A DNA stretch of 59,617 nt from Helicobacter japonicus. Lineage in GTDB: Bacteria; Campylobacterota; Campylobacteria; Campylobacterales; Helicobacteraceae. A model generated the notes under the pieces. That model saw nothing but the letters and a program-made list of their open reading frames with translations, searched no databases and had not been told where the DNA came from. Position 1 is the stretch's first letter. The number at the start of each line of letters is the position of its first letter. Positions 45,123 through 53,112 of this stretch are shown here, one piece after another. The stretch is taken from assembly GCF_000762845.2 (NCBI RefSeq), contig NZ_JRMQ02000013.1, forward strand, positions 1 to 59,617, read 5' to 3'. The translations under genes were made by a program, and so were the position numbers.

Positions 45123-47240
45123 ATGAATAAAATTGTGAGTATAGGAATTTGGGGGCTCATATCGCTTTTGGGCGCGTGGTGCTTTGGTGTTTTGGCATTA
45201 CATACAGGAGAGAGTATCTCGGCTGTATGGATAGTGGTGGCAGCAGTCTGTATTTATGCAATAGGTTATCGTTTTTACTCAAAGTATATCGCATATAAGG
45301 TTTTGGAGCTTGATGATAATCGTGCTACACCTGCAGTAGTCAATAACGATGGACGCGATTTTTGCCCAACGAACAAAATTGTTTTATTTGGGCATCATTT
45401 TGCAGCGATTGCGGGGGCTGGTCCTCTTGTAGGTCCAATCCTTGCTGCGCAAATGGGATATTTGCCCGGAATGATTTGGGTTGTCGTAGGTGTAGTGCTT
45501 GCAGGAGCAGTTCATGACTTCACAGTGCTTTTTATTTCTATGCGTAGAAATGGTAAGTCTCTTGGTGAAATCATTAAGTTAGAGCTTGGTAAGCCTATTG
45601 GTAGTATTGCAATGATTGGAATCTTAGGCATTATGATGCTTATCATTGCTATTTTGGCTCTTGTAGTTGTTAATGCTTTGGCTGAATCTCCTTGGGGACT
45701 TTTTACAATTGCTATGACAATTCCTATTGCTATCTATATGGGACTTCATATGCGTTATATTCGTCCGGGTAAAATTGGTGAGGCAAGCATATTAGGTTTT
45801 GTGCTTTTACTTTTGGCTCTTTACTTTGGACGTGATGTAGCGGCAAATCCTACTTTGGCAGAGATTTTTACACTTACTCCTGTTACATTGACTTATGTAA
45901 TGATTGTGTATGGATTCATTGCAGCTATTTTACCTGTATGGTTCTTACTTGCACCTCGTGATTATCTAAGCACATTTTTGAAAATTGGTGTAATCGTGCT
46001 TATGGCAGGTGGTATTTTGATTGCTATGCCAGAAGTGAAGTTTGAAAGTGTATCAAAATTTGTAGATGGCACAGGACCTGTCTTTAGCGGACAGCTTTTC
46101 CCATTCCTCTTTATTACCATTGCTTGTGGAGCGATTAGTGGATTCCACGCATTAATTTCTAGCGGGACAACTCCAAAAATGTTGGAAAAAGAATCTCACG
46201 CAAGAATGGTAGGTTATGGTTCTATGGTTATGGAATCTGCAGTTGCGGTTATGGCTTTAATTGCTGCAGTTATCCTTACTCCGGGCTTATATTTTTCTAT
46301 TAATGTCGCTCCAGCTGGACTTGGCACTGCTGGAATTAAAGATGTAGCAGAGGCAGCAGCTATTGCAGCACAAACCATTAGCTCTTGGGGCTTTGTGGTA
46401 ACACCTGAAGAAATTTTAGGTATGGCACAAGACATTGGTGAAAATAGTATTTTAAGTAAAACTGGTGGTGCGCCGACTTTTGCGATTGGACTTGCCACTA
46501 TTATTGCTCAAGTGCCACTTTTTAATCAAGGTTCTGTGGCATTTTGGTATCACTTTGCAATTTTGTTTGAAGCACTCTTTATTTTGACTGCTGTTGATGC
46601 AGGGACTCGTGCTGGACGCTTTATGGTGCAAGATGTGTTAGGAAATGTGTATAAACCTATTGGTAATATTCACTCATTGTTTTGGGGCATTGTTGCTACT
46701 TTAATTTGTGTGGCTGGTTGGGGTTATATCCTCTATCAAGGTGTTACTGACCCACAAGGTGGTGTAAAATCACTTTGGACACTCTTTGGTGTATCAAATC
46801 AAATGCTTGCAGGTATTGCATTACTCACTGTTATCACGGTTCTATTCAAAATGGGTAAAGCAAAACAAGCGTGGGTGGCAATTTTACCTGCTGCTTGGGT
46901 GCTTATTAGCACACTTTATGCAGGTATCCTTAAACTTCTCCCTGCAAATGGCGAAAGAGTCCACGATGCGGTGAGTCATATTGCTATATGGCAAATCAAT
47001 AGTGCAAAAGCTGCTGCTGAAACTGACCCCCTCTTAGCTGAAAAATTTGCTACTATTGCAACAAACAACCTCGTGAATGCTTCACTTTGTGCGTTATTTA
47101 TGTGCGTTACTATTTTGGTGCTTATTCAATGTGTGAGAATCTGTTTGCGCTGCTCTAAAGGCACAAATGACCTTCCACTTGCTGAAACTCCTTACCGCAA
47201 GGCAAGTGAGTTTGAAAAAGGTATGGCAGGTATCCATTAA
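45123..47240 (+). CDS. cstA: Carbon starvation protein CstA (pyruvate/peptide transporter)
   Basis: 705-residue polytopic membrane protein with more than 15 helices. Family hallmarks: FGHHFAAIAGAGPLVGP, GAVHDFTVLFISMRRNG, SGFHALISSGTTPKML and FVTPEE. CstA imports pyruvate in E. coli and is linked to peptide use in Campylobacter. AAAGGAGAG precedes the ATG. In most bacteria the small YbdD/YjiX gene follows directly; here two terminators, two outer membrane protein genes and a glycosyltransferase lie between, with the YbdD gene at 50693. Confidence 0.96.
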   Translation: MNKIVSIGIWGLISLLGAWCFGVLALHTGESISAVWIVVAAVCIYAIGYRFYSKYIAYKVLELDDNRATPAVVNNDGRDFCPTNKIVLFGHHFAAIAGAGPLVGPILAAQMGYLPGMIWVVVGVVLAGAVHDFTVLFISMRRNGKSLGEIIKLELGKPIGSIAMIGILGIMMLIIAILALVVVNALAESPWGLFTIAMTIPIAIYMGLHMRYIRPGKIGEASILGFVLLLLALYFGRDVAANPTLAEIFTLTPVTLTYVMIVYGFIAAILPVWFLLAPRDYLSTFLKIGVIVLMAGGILIAMPEVKFESVSKFVDGTGPVFSGQLFPFLFITIACGAISGFHALISSGTTPKMLEKESHARMVGYGSMVMESAVAVMALIAAVILTPGLYFSINVAPAGLGTAGIKDVAEAAAIAAQTISSWGFVVTPEEILGMAQDIGENSILSKTGGAPTFAIGLATIIAQVPLFNQGSVAFWYHFAILFEALFILTAVDAGTRAGRFMVQDVLGNVYKPIGNIHSLFWGIVATLICVAGWGYILYQGVTDPQGGVKSLWTLFGVSNQMLAGIALLTVITVLFKMGKAKQAWVAILPAAWVLISTLYAGILKLLPANGERVHDAVSHIAIWQINSAKAAAETDPLLAEKFATIATNNLVNASLCALFMCVTILVLIQCVRICLRCSKGTNDLPLAETPYRKASEFEKGMAGIH

Positions 47241-47243
47241 AAT

Positions 47244-47280
47244 ATGCCCCTTTTTGGGGTATGAATCTTTTTGTTTTTTT
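47244..47280 (+). terminator. Terminator 1 after cstA
   Basis: ATGCCCC (47244-47250) pairs with GGGGTAT (47256-47262) around TTTTT, followed by a T-rich run; three bases after the cstA stop. Confidence 0.85.
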
Positions 47281-47283
47281 GTT

Positions 47284-47325
47284 GAGAATCTCTTGTGTTT
47301 GATGAGATTCTCACTTTCTTTTTTT
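47284..47325 (+). terminator. Terminator 2 after cstA
   Basis: TGAGAATCTC (47283-47292) pairs with GAGATTCTCA (47304-47313) around 11 bases, then CTTTCTTTTTTT. Tandem terminators insulate the genes that follow. Confidence 0.75.
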
Positions 47326-47394
47326 ATCTTTTGCTTATCTCTTTATGTGTATAATCGTTACACTCTTAATCAAGAACCATTATTAATAATTTCG

Positions 47395-47408
47395 TTTTTT
47401 TTTTTTTT
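47395..47408 (+). repeat. Poly-T tract (T14) upstream of an outer membrane protein gene
   Basis: Fourteen T end 38 bases before the ATG at 47447, in the place where the promoter spacer should be. Possible slippage site. Confidence 0.85.
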
Positions 47409-47446
47409 GATAAACTTTAAATTGCTAAATCAGTGGAGGGGGATTT

Positions 47447-48283
47447 ATGAAACGCATTATATTTATCATTTTGGTATTAGTTTTAGCTGTGCAGAGCAAG
47501 GCTGATGAACTTATAAGTGGCGGTTTTGCAAAATTAGGCTTAAACTATGCTTATTTGACACATAGTGCAGGAAAAAGTCGCACAGAAAGTGTGCATATGG
47601 CATTGTTTGTTGATTATTATTATATTTTTGAAAATGGCTTTGGTCTTGGTTTTGATACATCACTTGGAGCAAGCACGGGCAATACAAACGGATATTATCC
47701 CTTGCAAGAAGCAGAAAGTCTTACTAGCACTAAACCTTTTCAAACACAATCTTTTCTACAAACTCAAAATATAAGAGTGGGATACTATTTTGTGAGACGC
47801 ACTTATGATAAACCTCTTTATATTGGCACAGGACTCAATATAGAGCAATACAGCAATTCTTCTACCAATACTCCAGCTATTGGAATGATTGTAGGTAATT
47901 ATATCCCTATTGAATTACGAGGTGATATAAGAGTAAATCCTCGTTTTATGTTTGAATATCTTTTTGCTTATGATATAGGCGTAGCCCAAGGTTTAACAAT
48001 TCTCTATGATGAGGATAATAAAACAAAAGTTTCGGCTAAAAATGGCTATGGATTGCGCTTAAACCTTGGTGGGAGGTATTATGTGAGCAAAAAAGTGTCT
48101 TTTTATGCAAATATCTTGGCTTCATATCATAGCTTTGGAGCATCAGAGAGTGCGACTATTAGTATTATACAGCCACCTGCAGGCACGACAATTACGCCCG
48201 GCTATAAGCCCGGAAGTGCTGTTGTCTCTTATCCTCGCTCAAGTATAAGCTATGTAGGCTTACAAATAGGCATTGGGTATTAA
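47447..48283 (+). CDS. Outer membrane protein, first of pair
   Basis: 278 residues. Signal peptide MKRIIFIILVLVLAVQSKA, then beta-barrel strands (FVDYYYIFENGFGLGFDTSLGAS, LRLNLGGRYYVSKKVSFYANIL) ending SYVGLQIGIGY. GGAGGGGG precedes the ATG. Related in style and in its LGLNYAYLT/LGFYSGYYYYGEVD opening to the next protein. The T14 tract upstream suggests length-dependent transcription. Function unknown. Confidence 0.8.
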   Translation: MKRIIFIILVLVLAVQSKADELISGGFAKLGLNYAYLTHSAGKSRTESVHMALFVDYYYIFENGFGLGFDTSLGASTGNTNGYYPLQEAESLTSTKPFQTQSFLQTQNIRVGYYFVRRTYDKPLYIGTGLNIEQYSNSSTNTPAIGMIVGNYIPIELRGDIRVNPRFMFEYLFAYDIGVAQGLTILYDEDNKTKVSAKNGYGLRLNLGGRYYVSKKVSFYANILASYHSFGASESATISIIQPPAGTTITPGYKPGSAVVSYPRSSISYVGLQIGIGY

Positions 48284-48293
48284 GGAGGGCAAA

Positions 48294-49181
48294 ATGAAAA
48301 GAGTAAAACTATCTCAAATCTTTCTTGTAGTCTCTGTTTGTTCTACTTTGTTTTGTAATGTAAGCACGGCAGATGACAATGTGTTTATAGGGGATTCTAA
48401 GTGGCAAAAGAGTCTTATAAAAAATGGCTTTTATCGTTCTCTTGGCTTTTATAGTGGATATTACTATTATGGTGAAGTCGATACAAGAAAAAATGATGCA
48501 GAAGTTATGCATATGGATTTGCTTATGTTTGGGCTTATGGGGCAGATAGGGCATATCTCACAAGGTATTAAGCTAGAGGGGACATTGAGGCTAAACTATG
48601 CACTTGGACTTTATACAGGCGGTATTTTAGACGCAGATAATCCCGATAGAAATGGTAAGCCTGTAAAAAGCATTGATGGAGCGAGTATGGGAGATATAGA
48701 GCTAAAGGGTGGATATAATTTGCTTAAGCATTCATCTTATACCTCACTTTACTTGCAAACCGGGCTTGGCTATTTTCTTAATCGTAATGAACTCACAAGT
48801 ATGAAGCGAATACAGGGGTATTTGTATGTGCCTTTAGAGGTTGAGGGGGAAGTGCTTTTGAATCAAAAACTAGCATTTACCTATGGTGGTGGCTATCGCT
48901 ATTTTATTTTTGGTAATCATTTGAGCGAAAATACCACGACTGAAAGAGGAAAATTAAAAGTTACACAAAAACAAGGCTTTGGATTCTCAGCCTTTATTGG
49001 AGCAAATTTTTTCACCAAATCACAAGAATTGCGTTTATTGCGTTTGGTGTATGAGTATTGGAGTGTTGGAGATTCTAAAACAAGCCCTATGGTGAGTGTC
49101 TATACCGGTGATACACATTATTTCTATGAGCCTAAAAATAGCACACATCGTGTGTTTATTCAATATAGCTTTGGGTTTTAA
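48294..49181 (+). CDS. Outer membrane protein, second of pair
   Basis: 295 residues from the ATG at 48294, which has AAGGAGG upstream; the frame opens at 48273 inside the previous gene but without a site. Signal peptide MKRVKLSQIFLVVSVCSTLFCNVSTA is cleavable; barrel strands follow (YRSLGFYSGYYYYGEVDT, GLGYFLNRNELTS) to a C-terminal Phe (FIQYSFGF). Probably cotranscribed with the preceding gene (ten-base gap) and a divergent paralogue of it. Converges on the glycosyltransferase. Confidence 0.8.
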   Translation: MKRVKLSQIFLVVSVCSTLFCNVSTADDNVFIGDSKWQKSLIKNGFYRSLGFYSGYYYYGEVDTRKNDAEVMHMDLLMFGLMGQIGHISQGIKLEGTLRLNYALGLYTGGILDADNPDRNGKPVKSIDGASMGDIELKGGYNLLKHSSYTSLYLQTGLGYFLNRNELTSMKRIQGYLYVPLEVEGEVLLNQKLAFTYGGGYRYFIFGNHLSENTTTERGKLKVTQKQGFGFSAFIGANFFTKSQELRLLRLVYEYWSVGDSKTSPMVSVYTGDTHYFYEPKNSTHRVFIQYSFGF

Positions 49182-49212
49182 TAAAGAGATTCTTTAATTA
49201 AGAGGCAATATA

Positions 49213-50139
49213 TTACAATCTCCTTTTCAATATGTTTTTACAAGTGTGTAAAATACTAAAAATATATGGTGCAAAGTAGGCAAGTTTCTTTGAGGAGCTT
49301 ACCCATTTTGTGTATGGTTTTAGCGGTTTTAAAAGTGTGCGGAGATTTCTAGGGTCAGATTCTAATTTAAGTCCTCCAAAAGCCCAATCAACATATTTTG
49401 AAATAAATACATTGAGTTTATCTCTGATATCTTTTTCACTAGGCGGTAATGTATCGATAAAGGCTAAAATACCTAAACATACATAAGCAATGGAATAGGA
49501 AAAATAGTATTGTTTTATTTTGAGATTGTTATTAAAGGTATTTGCAATGTCTGCCATATATGCAGGATAGGATTTTAGAGGCTCACTTTTACTAAAAGCC
49601 AAATCTACCGTAGAGTTTGCTCTTAAGCGATAAATATAGAGTTTTTGCGTGATAAGCAAAGTGGATTGAGCTTTAGCAAAAAGTATCATACCAAAGAGAG
49701 TGTCTTGAGCTCGAATCTGTGCGCTAAATCGGAGTTTTTCGCATAATTTCTTACGAAAAACTCCGCCCCATACCCAATGGAATTTTTCTAGATTTTTCCA
49801 TAATTTTATAGTTGGTAATGGTGTGCGTATATCTTCTTCATCTAATCCCAAAAAATCTAAAAGATTTTTATGCCATTCGTCATCAGGGATTATGCCATCT
49901 TCAGCAAGATGGATTGTGTCGTGCCATACAATGTCATTTTCTCCGATATGTTCCATACAAGTAGCAATACAATCAGGAGTAATCATATCATCTGAATCTA
50001 CAAAGTGCAAAAACTCAATATCATTTGGCGGGGTTTGCGTGTGAGAGAAAATAATGCAAGAATTGATACTATAATCAATAGGTTTAAAGGGGATAGATAA
50101 GCTTAAACTTTTTTTATACCCCCCCCCCCCATTATACAT
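49213..50139 (-). CDS. Glycosyltransferase family 2, C-terminal part (out of frame with its N-terminal part)
   Basis: In-frame portion after the poly-C/G tract: about 305 residues. Contains the acceptor metal motif FLHFVDSDDMITPD, then EHIGENDIVWHD, FHWVWGGVFRKKLC, RAQDTLFGMIL and LYIYRLRANSTV, the usual second half of Helicobacter surface glycosyltransferases. As read, it would have to start at an ATG inside the tract region (MYN then glycines). With a tract of 10 or 13 it joins the upstream frame to give about 437-438 residues. Likely decorates lipooligosaccharide or capsule; sugar unknown. Confidence 0.85.
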   Translation of the reverse strand: MYNGGGGYKKSLSLSIPFKPIDYSINSCIIFSHTQTPPNDIEFLHFVDSDDMITPDCIATCMEHIGENDIVWHDTIHLAEDGIIPDDEWHKNLLDFLGLDEEDIRTPLPTIKLWKNLEKFHWVWGGVFRKKLCEKLRFSAQIRAQDTLFGMILFAKAQSTLLITQKLYIYRLRANSTVDLAFSKSEPLKSYPAYMADIANTFNNNLKIKQYYFSYSIAYVCLGILAFIDTLPPSEKDIRDKLNVFISKYVDWAFGGLKLESDPRNLRTLLKPLKPYTKWVSSSKKLAYFAPYIFSILHTCKNILKRRL

Positions 50140-50528
50140 TCTAGCGGCTCTCCTGTGAGATAATTGATATTATTTGCACTTAGGGCATTTGGCTTAAGAG
50201 TGGCTTTAAATACAAAAGTAGGCAATCTGTGAGATTCTAAATCTTGCTCTACCTCTATGATTGGCGTGAAAGTAAAGCCATTGCTTATATATTCTAGCCC
50301 CATATTTCTCGCACTACTTTGACCTCCATTACTTTTGCAAATAAGTGTAATACGATAATCTTTGTCAAAGTATTCTTTTGCAATCTCTGTGCTTTTATCG
50401 TTACTCCCATCATCAATGAGGATAATACTAAGATTCTTATAGCTTTGATGAATGATAGAATCTAGACAAGCTGCGAGATATTTTTCTACATTGTAGATTG
50501 GCACGATGATTGCCACTTTTGGTTGCAT
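50103..50528 (-). CDS. Glycosyltransferase family 2, N-terminal part, truncated by frameshift
   Basis: 141 residues as read: MQPKVAIIVPIYNVEKYL, LIDDGSNDKSTEIA and NGGQSSARNMGLEY are the GT-A nucleotide-binding opening. The frame then passes into the 12-G tract and stops after GGGGIKKV. About 60 residues between ARNMGLEY and the tract are an insertion of a kind also seen in the H. pylori poly-C-controlled galactosyltransferase (recalled). A 10-G tract lies two bases before the ATG, where the ribosome binding site belongs. State here: off. Confidence 0.85.
   Translation of the reverse strand: MQPKVAIIVPIYNVEKYLAACLDSIIHQSYKNLSIILIDDGSNDKSTEIAKEYFDKDYRITLICKSNGGQSSARNMGLEYISNGFTFTPIIEVEQDLESHRLPTFVFKATLKPNALSANNINYLTGEPLECIMGGGGIKKV
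50119..50130 (-). repeat. Poly-C tract (C12; G12 on the coding strand) inside the glycosyltransferase gene
   Basis: Twelve C on the plus strand. The coding frame is restored when the tract is 10 or 13; at 12 it is interrupted. Confidence 0.92.
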
Positions 50529-50530
50529 AG

Positions 50531-50540
50531 CCCCCCCCCC
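50531..50540 (-). repeat. Poly-C tract (C10; G10 on the coding strand) before the glycosyltransferase start
   Basis: Ten C on the plus strand, two bases from the start codon. No in-frame upstream start was found, so the tract is untranslated leader and occupies the Shine-Dalgarno position. Confidence 0.9.
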
Positions 50541-50556
50541 TGTATTAATGTGTATA

Positions 50557-50565
50557 ATTATAGCA
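50557..50565 (-). promoter_or_regulatory. Extended -10 (TGCTATAAT) for the glycosyltransferase
   Basis: Read on the minus strand, TGCTATAAT is a perfect extended -10. It predicts a leader of about 20-25 bases containing the G10 tract. Confidence 0.65.
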
Positions 50566-50590
50566 TATAATTATTTAGAGGAGCTTATGT

Positions 50591-50677
50591 GTGCAGTTAA
50601 ACTTAATACACTATGATTATGCGTTAGATTTTGTGAAATTGATTTTTAATGAGGTTTCTACAAATGAGATTCCATAA
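50591..50677 (+). CDS. Possible 28-residue leader peptide or gene remnant
   Basis: GTG at 50591 is seven bases after AGAGGAG (50577-50583), an ideal spacing, and opens a 28-codon frame (QLNLIHYDYALDFVKLIF...EIP) ending 15 bases before the YbdD-like start. An overlapping ATG at 50587 gives only nine codons. Could be a remnant left by the glycosyltransferase islet or a leader that delivers ribosomes to the next gene, which has a weak site. No family recognised. Confidence 0.3.
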   Translation: MQLNLIHYDYALDFVKLIFNEVSTNEIP

Positions 50678-50692
50678 AAAGCGTGGTAGTCA

Positions 50693-50932
50693 ATGGAAAA
50701 TGATGACAAAGCGCGTAAAGGGCATTTGTATAAGATTTGGTGGCATAAGTTAAAGGTGCTTTATCGGCGCAGTGATAGGTTTTTTCATTTGCTTGTGGGT
50801 ATGCCAAGCTACGATAAATACTTAGAACATATGAGAATCCACCACCCTGATACAATCCCCAAAACGCAAAAAGAGTTTTTTGCTGAAGCTTTAGAGGCAA
50901 AATATGGTGCAGGAAGCACAAAGTGCTGATAG
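50693..50932 (+). CDS. YbdD/YjiX (DUF466) family protein, probable selenoprotein ending Cys-Sec
   Basis: 78 sense codons, then TGA (50927-50929) and at once TAG (50930-50932). LLVGMPSYDKYLEHMRIHHP, PKTQKEFFAEALEAKYG match E. coli YbdD/YjiX, which end Arg-Cys-Cys; here the end is Thr-Lys-Cys-TGA, so the TGA stands exactly where the final Cys is. A hairpin with a GGU loop follows at SECIS-like distance. I therefore annotate 79 residues with selenocysteine last; if the TGA stops translation the protein is 78 residues. The Pfam name for this family is, as I recall, putative selenoprotein. Usually next to cstA. The start is weak: no clear Shine-Dalgarno and an in-frame stop just upstream. Confidence 0.8.
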
Positions 50933-50939
50933 AAAAATA

Positions 50940-50954
50940 TCGCAAGGTATGCGA
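50940..50954 (+). promoter_or_regulatory. Candidate bacterial SECIS hairpin
   Basis: TCGCA (50940-50944) pairs with TGCGA (50950-50954) around AGGTA. The loop holds GGU, as in the E. coli fdhF SECIS (loop AGGUCU), and its first G is about 17 bases past the TGA, close to fdhF. The stem is short (5 bp) and lower pairing is poor. Confidence 0.5.
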
Positions 50955-51002
50955 AAACAAAACTAAAAATGTTTTTTAAACTCCATATTTTAGAGGCAAA
51001 TA

Positions 51003-52055
51003 ATGTTAGGTTATATTTTAAAGCGGCTTTTGCTTGTTGTTCCTACACTTATAGGTGTAATAAGCATTAATTTTTTGCTTATGCAACTCGCTCCGGGTGG
51101 TCCTGTGGAACAGACAATTGCTAAAATTGAAAATATGGGGCATTTAAGTGAGGCTGCAGTAGGGCAAAACACTCTCTATAAAGGCTCTATTGGCTTAGAA
51201 CCAGAACTTATAGAAGAGATAAAAAAGCTTTATGGTTTTGATAAATCTTTAACCGAGCGGTATTTTCAAATGCTTTTTAATTTTGCGTGTTTTGATTTTG
51301 GTGAGAGTTTTTATAGCCAATCAAGTGTGCTTTCAATCATTATACAAAAATTGCCTGTGTCTATCTCGCTAGGGATATTTAGCACACTCATTATTTATCT
51401 TATTAGTATCCCGCTAGGCATTGCAAAAGCAGTGCGCAATGGTTCGCACTTTGATGTGATAAGTAGCGTCATTATTGTTGTGCTTAATGCGATTCCGGCA
51501 TTTATGTTTGGCGTGGTGCTTGTCGTGCTGTTTTGTGGAGGAAGTTATTTTGATATTTTTCCTTTGCGAGGATTGGTAAGTGAAAATTTTGAATCTTTAA
51601 GTATGTGGGGCAAGGTTAAAGATTATTTATGGCATTTGTTTTTGCCTGTGCTGTGTATTTCTATCGGTGGATTTGCAACATTGAGTATGCTAAGTAAAAA
51701 TTGCTTTTTGGAAGAAATACACAAAAGCTATGTCATAAGTGCGCGGGCAAAGGGTGGGAGTGAATCCCATATACTCTATAAGCATATTTTTCGCAATGCA
51801 ATGCTTTTAATCGTCAGCGGATTCCCTGCAGTCTTTGTAGGAGCTTTTTTTAGTGGGAGTTTGCTTATTGAGATTATTTTTAGTCTTGATGGTTTGGGGC
51901 TTTTGGGATATGAAAGTGTGATTAATCGTGATTATCCTGTAATTTTTGGCACACTTTATATTTTTACTTTTATAGCATTGCTTATTGGGATTGTAAGTGA
52001 TGTAATGTATTACCTCATTGACCCGCGTATCCATTTTGGGAGTAAATATGCCTAG
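51003..52055 (+). CDS. yejB: ABC transporter permease YejB (microcin C / oligopeptide type)
   Basis: 350 residues, DppB-like permease with six helices. Opens [19 protein letters not shown] and has the long periplasmic loop after PGGPVEQTI that is typical of YejB. The EAA loop reads [27 protein letters not shown] precedes the ATG. Overlaps yejE by eight bases. The cognate binding protein gene yejA is not in the window. Confidence 0.92.
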   Translation: MLGYILKRLLLVVPTLIGVISINFLLMQLAPGGPVEQTIAKIENMGHLSEAAVGQNTLYKGSIGLEPELIEEIKKLYGFDKSLTERYFQMLFNFACFDFGESFYSQSSVLSIIIQKLPVSISLGIFSTLIIYLISIPLGIAKAVRNGSHFDVISSVIIVVLNAIPAFMFGVVLVVLFCGGSYFDIFPLRGLVSENFESLSMWGKVKDYLWHLFLPVLCISIGGFATLSMLSKNCFLEEIHKSYVISARAKGGSESHILYKHIFRNAMLLIVSGFPAVFVGAFFSGSLLIEIIFSLDGLGLLGYESVINRDYPVIFGTLYIFTFIALLIGIVSDVMYYLIDPRIHFGSKYA

Positions 52056-53112
52056 TATGTTTCGCGCTCGTTGGCGTGTATTTAGACAAAATAAACGCGC
52101 TTTTTATTCTTTAGTCTGTTTTGTATTTCTTTTTTTTATAAGTATATTTGCAGAATTTATCGCTAATGACAAGCCACTTTTTATTTATAAAGATTCCAAG
52201 ATGTATTTTCCTGTGTTTGTAAATTATCCAGAAACTGCTTTTGGTGGGGATTTTGAGACTTGGAGCGATTATTTAGATAGCTATGTGAGAGATGAGTTAC
52301 TTAAAGATGCTTTTGTGATTTATGCGCCCATTCCTTATAGCTATGATAGCATTGTTATGGATTTACCTACTCAAGCTCCAACGCCACCTGATTCTAAGCA
52401 TTATTTAGGCACAGACGATAAAGCAAGAGATGTGGCTGCGAGACTTATTTATGGATATAGAATCTCTATTGTTTTTGCCCTTATCTTAAGTGTGTGTAGT
52501 GTCGTTATCGGTGTGAGTGTAGGAGCATTACAAGGATATTATGGAGGCAAAATTGATTTAATAGGGCAGCGGCTTATTGAGATTTTAAATGCTGTGCCTA
52601 TTTTGTTTGTGATTATTATCATCTCAAGCGTATTTGAGCCGAGCTTTATGTGGATTTTATGTGTGGTGTTAGCATTTTCGTGGATGATACTTGTTAATCT
52701 TGTAAGGGCTGAATTTTTAAAAGCACGGAATCTTGAGTATGTGAGAGCTGCAAAAGCAATGGGGGTGAGTGATTTAAAAATTATGTTTGTGCATATTTTA
52801 CCCAATGCGATGAGTGCTACACTTACTTTCACGCCTTTTATTATGGCAGGAAGCATTGTAACGCTTAGTAGTCTTGATTTTTTAGGTTTTGGTATGCCTG
52901 TGGGAAGTGCGAGTTTGGGTGAGCTTTTGGCACAAGGAAAGAATAATCTTTCTAGTCCGCATTTAGGCATAAGTGCATTTGTCGCTTTGTGTGTGTTACT
53001 TTCAATCCTTGTTTTTATCGGTGAGGGCGCACGCGATGCACTTGACCCACATATAAAGCCAAGTATGCAATCTCACATAGATTCAAAGGATAAAAATGAT
53101 TTTAGAGATTAA
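52048..53112 (+). CDS. yejE: ABC transporter permease YejE
   Basis: 354 residues from the ATG at 52048 ([19 protein letters not shown]); an upstream in-frame start would lie within yejB. DppC-like permease with the large YejE periplasmic insert ([38 protein letters not shown]) and EAA loop [24 protein letters not shown]. Overlaps yejB by eight bases and yejF by 17, so the three are one translational unit. Confidence 0.93.
   Translation: MPSMFRARWRVFRQNKRAFYSLVCFVFLFFISIFAEFIANDKPLFIYKDSKMYFPVFVNYPETAFGGDFETWSDYLDSYVRDELLKDAFVIYAPIPYSYDSIVMDLPTQAPTPPDSKHYLGTDDKARDVAARLIYGYRISIVFALILSVCSVVIGVSVGALQGYYGGKIDLIGQRLIEILNAVPILFVIIIISSVFEPSFMWILCVVLAFSWMILVNLVRAEFLKARNLEYVRAAKAMGVSDLKIMFVHILPNAMSATLTFTPFIMAGSIVTLSSLDFLGFGMPVGSASLGELLAQGKNNLSSPHLGISAFVALCVLLSILVFIGEGARDALDPHIKPSMQSHIDSKDKNDFRD

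Noticed and set aside
50103-50139. Two separate glycosyltransferase genes
   Set aside because: The two frames share the poly-C tract and together make one complete GT2 enzyme; a tract-length change explains the split.
50587-50616. Nine-codon ATG frame before ybdD
   Set aside because: Its ribosome site is only three bases away; the overlapping GTG frame at 50591 fits better, and even that is weak.
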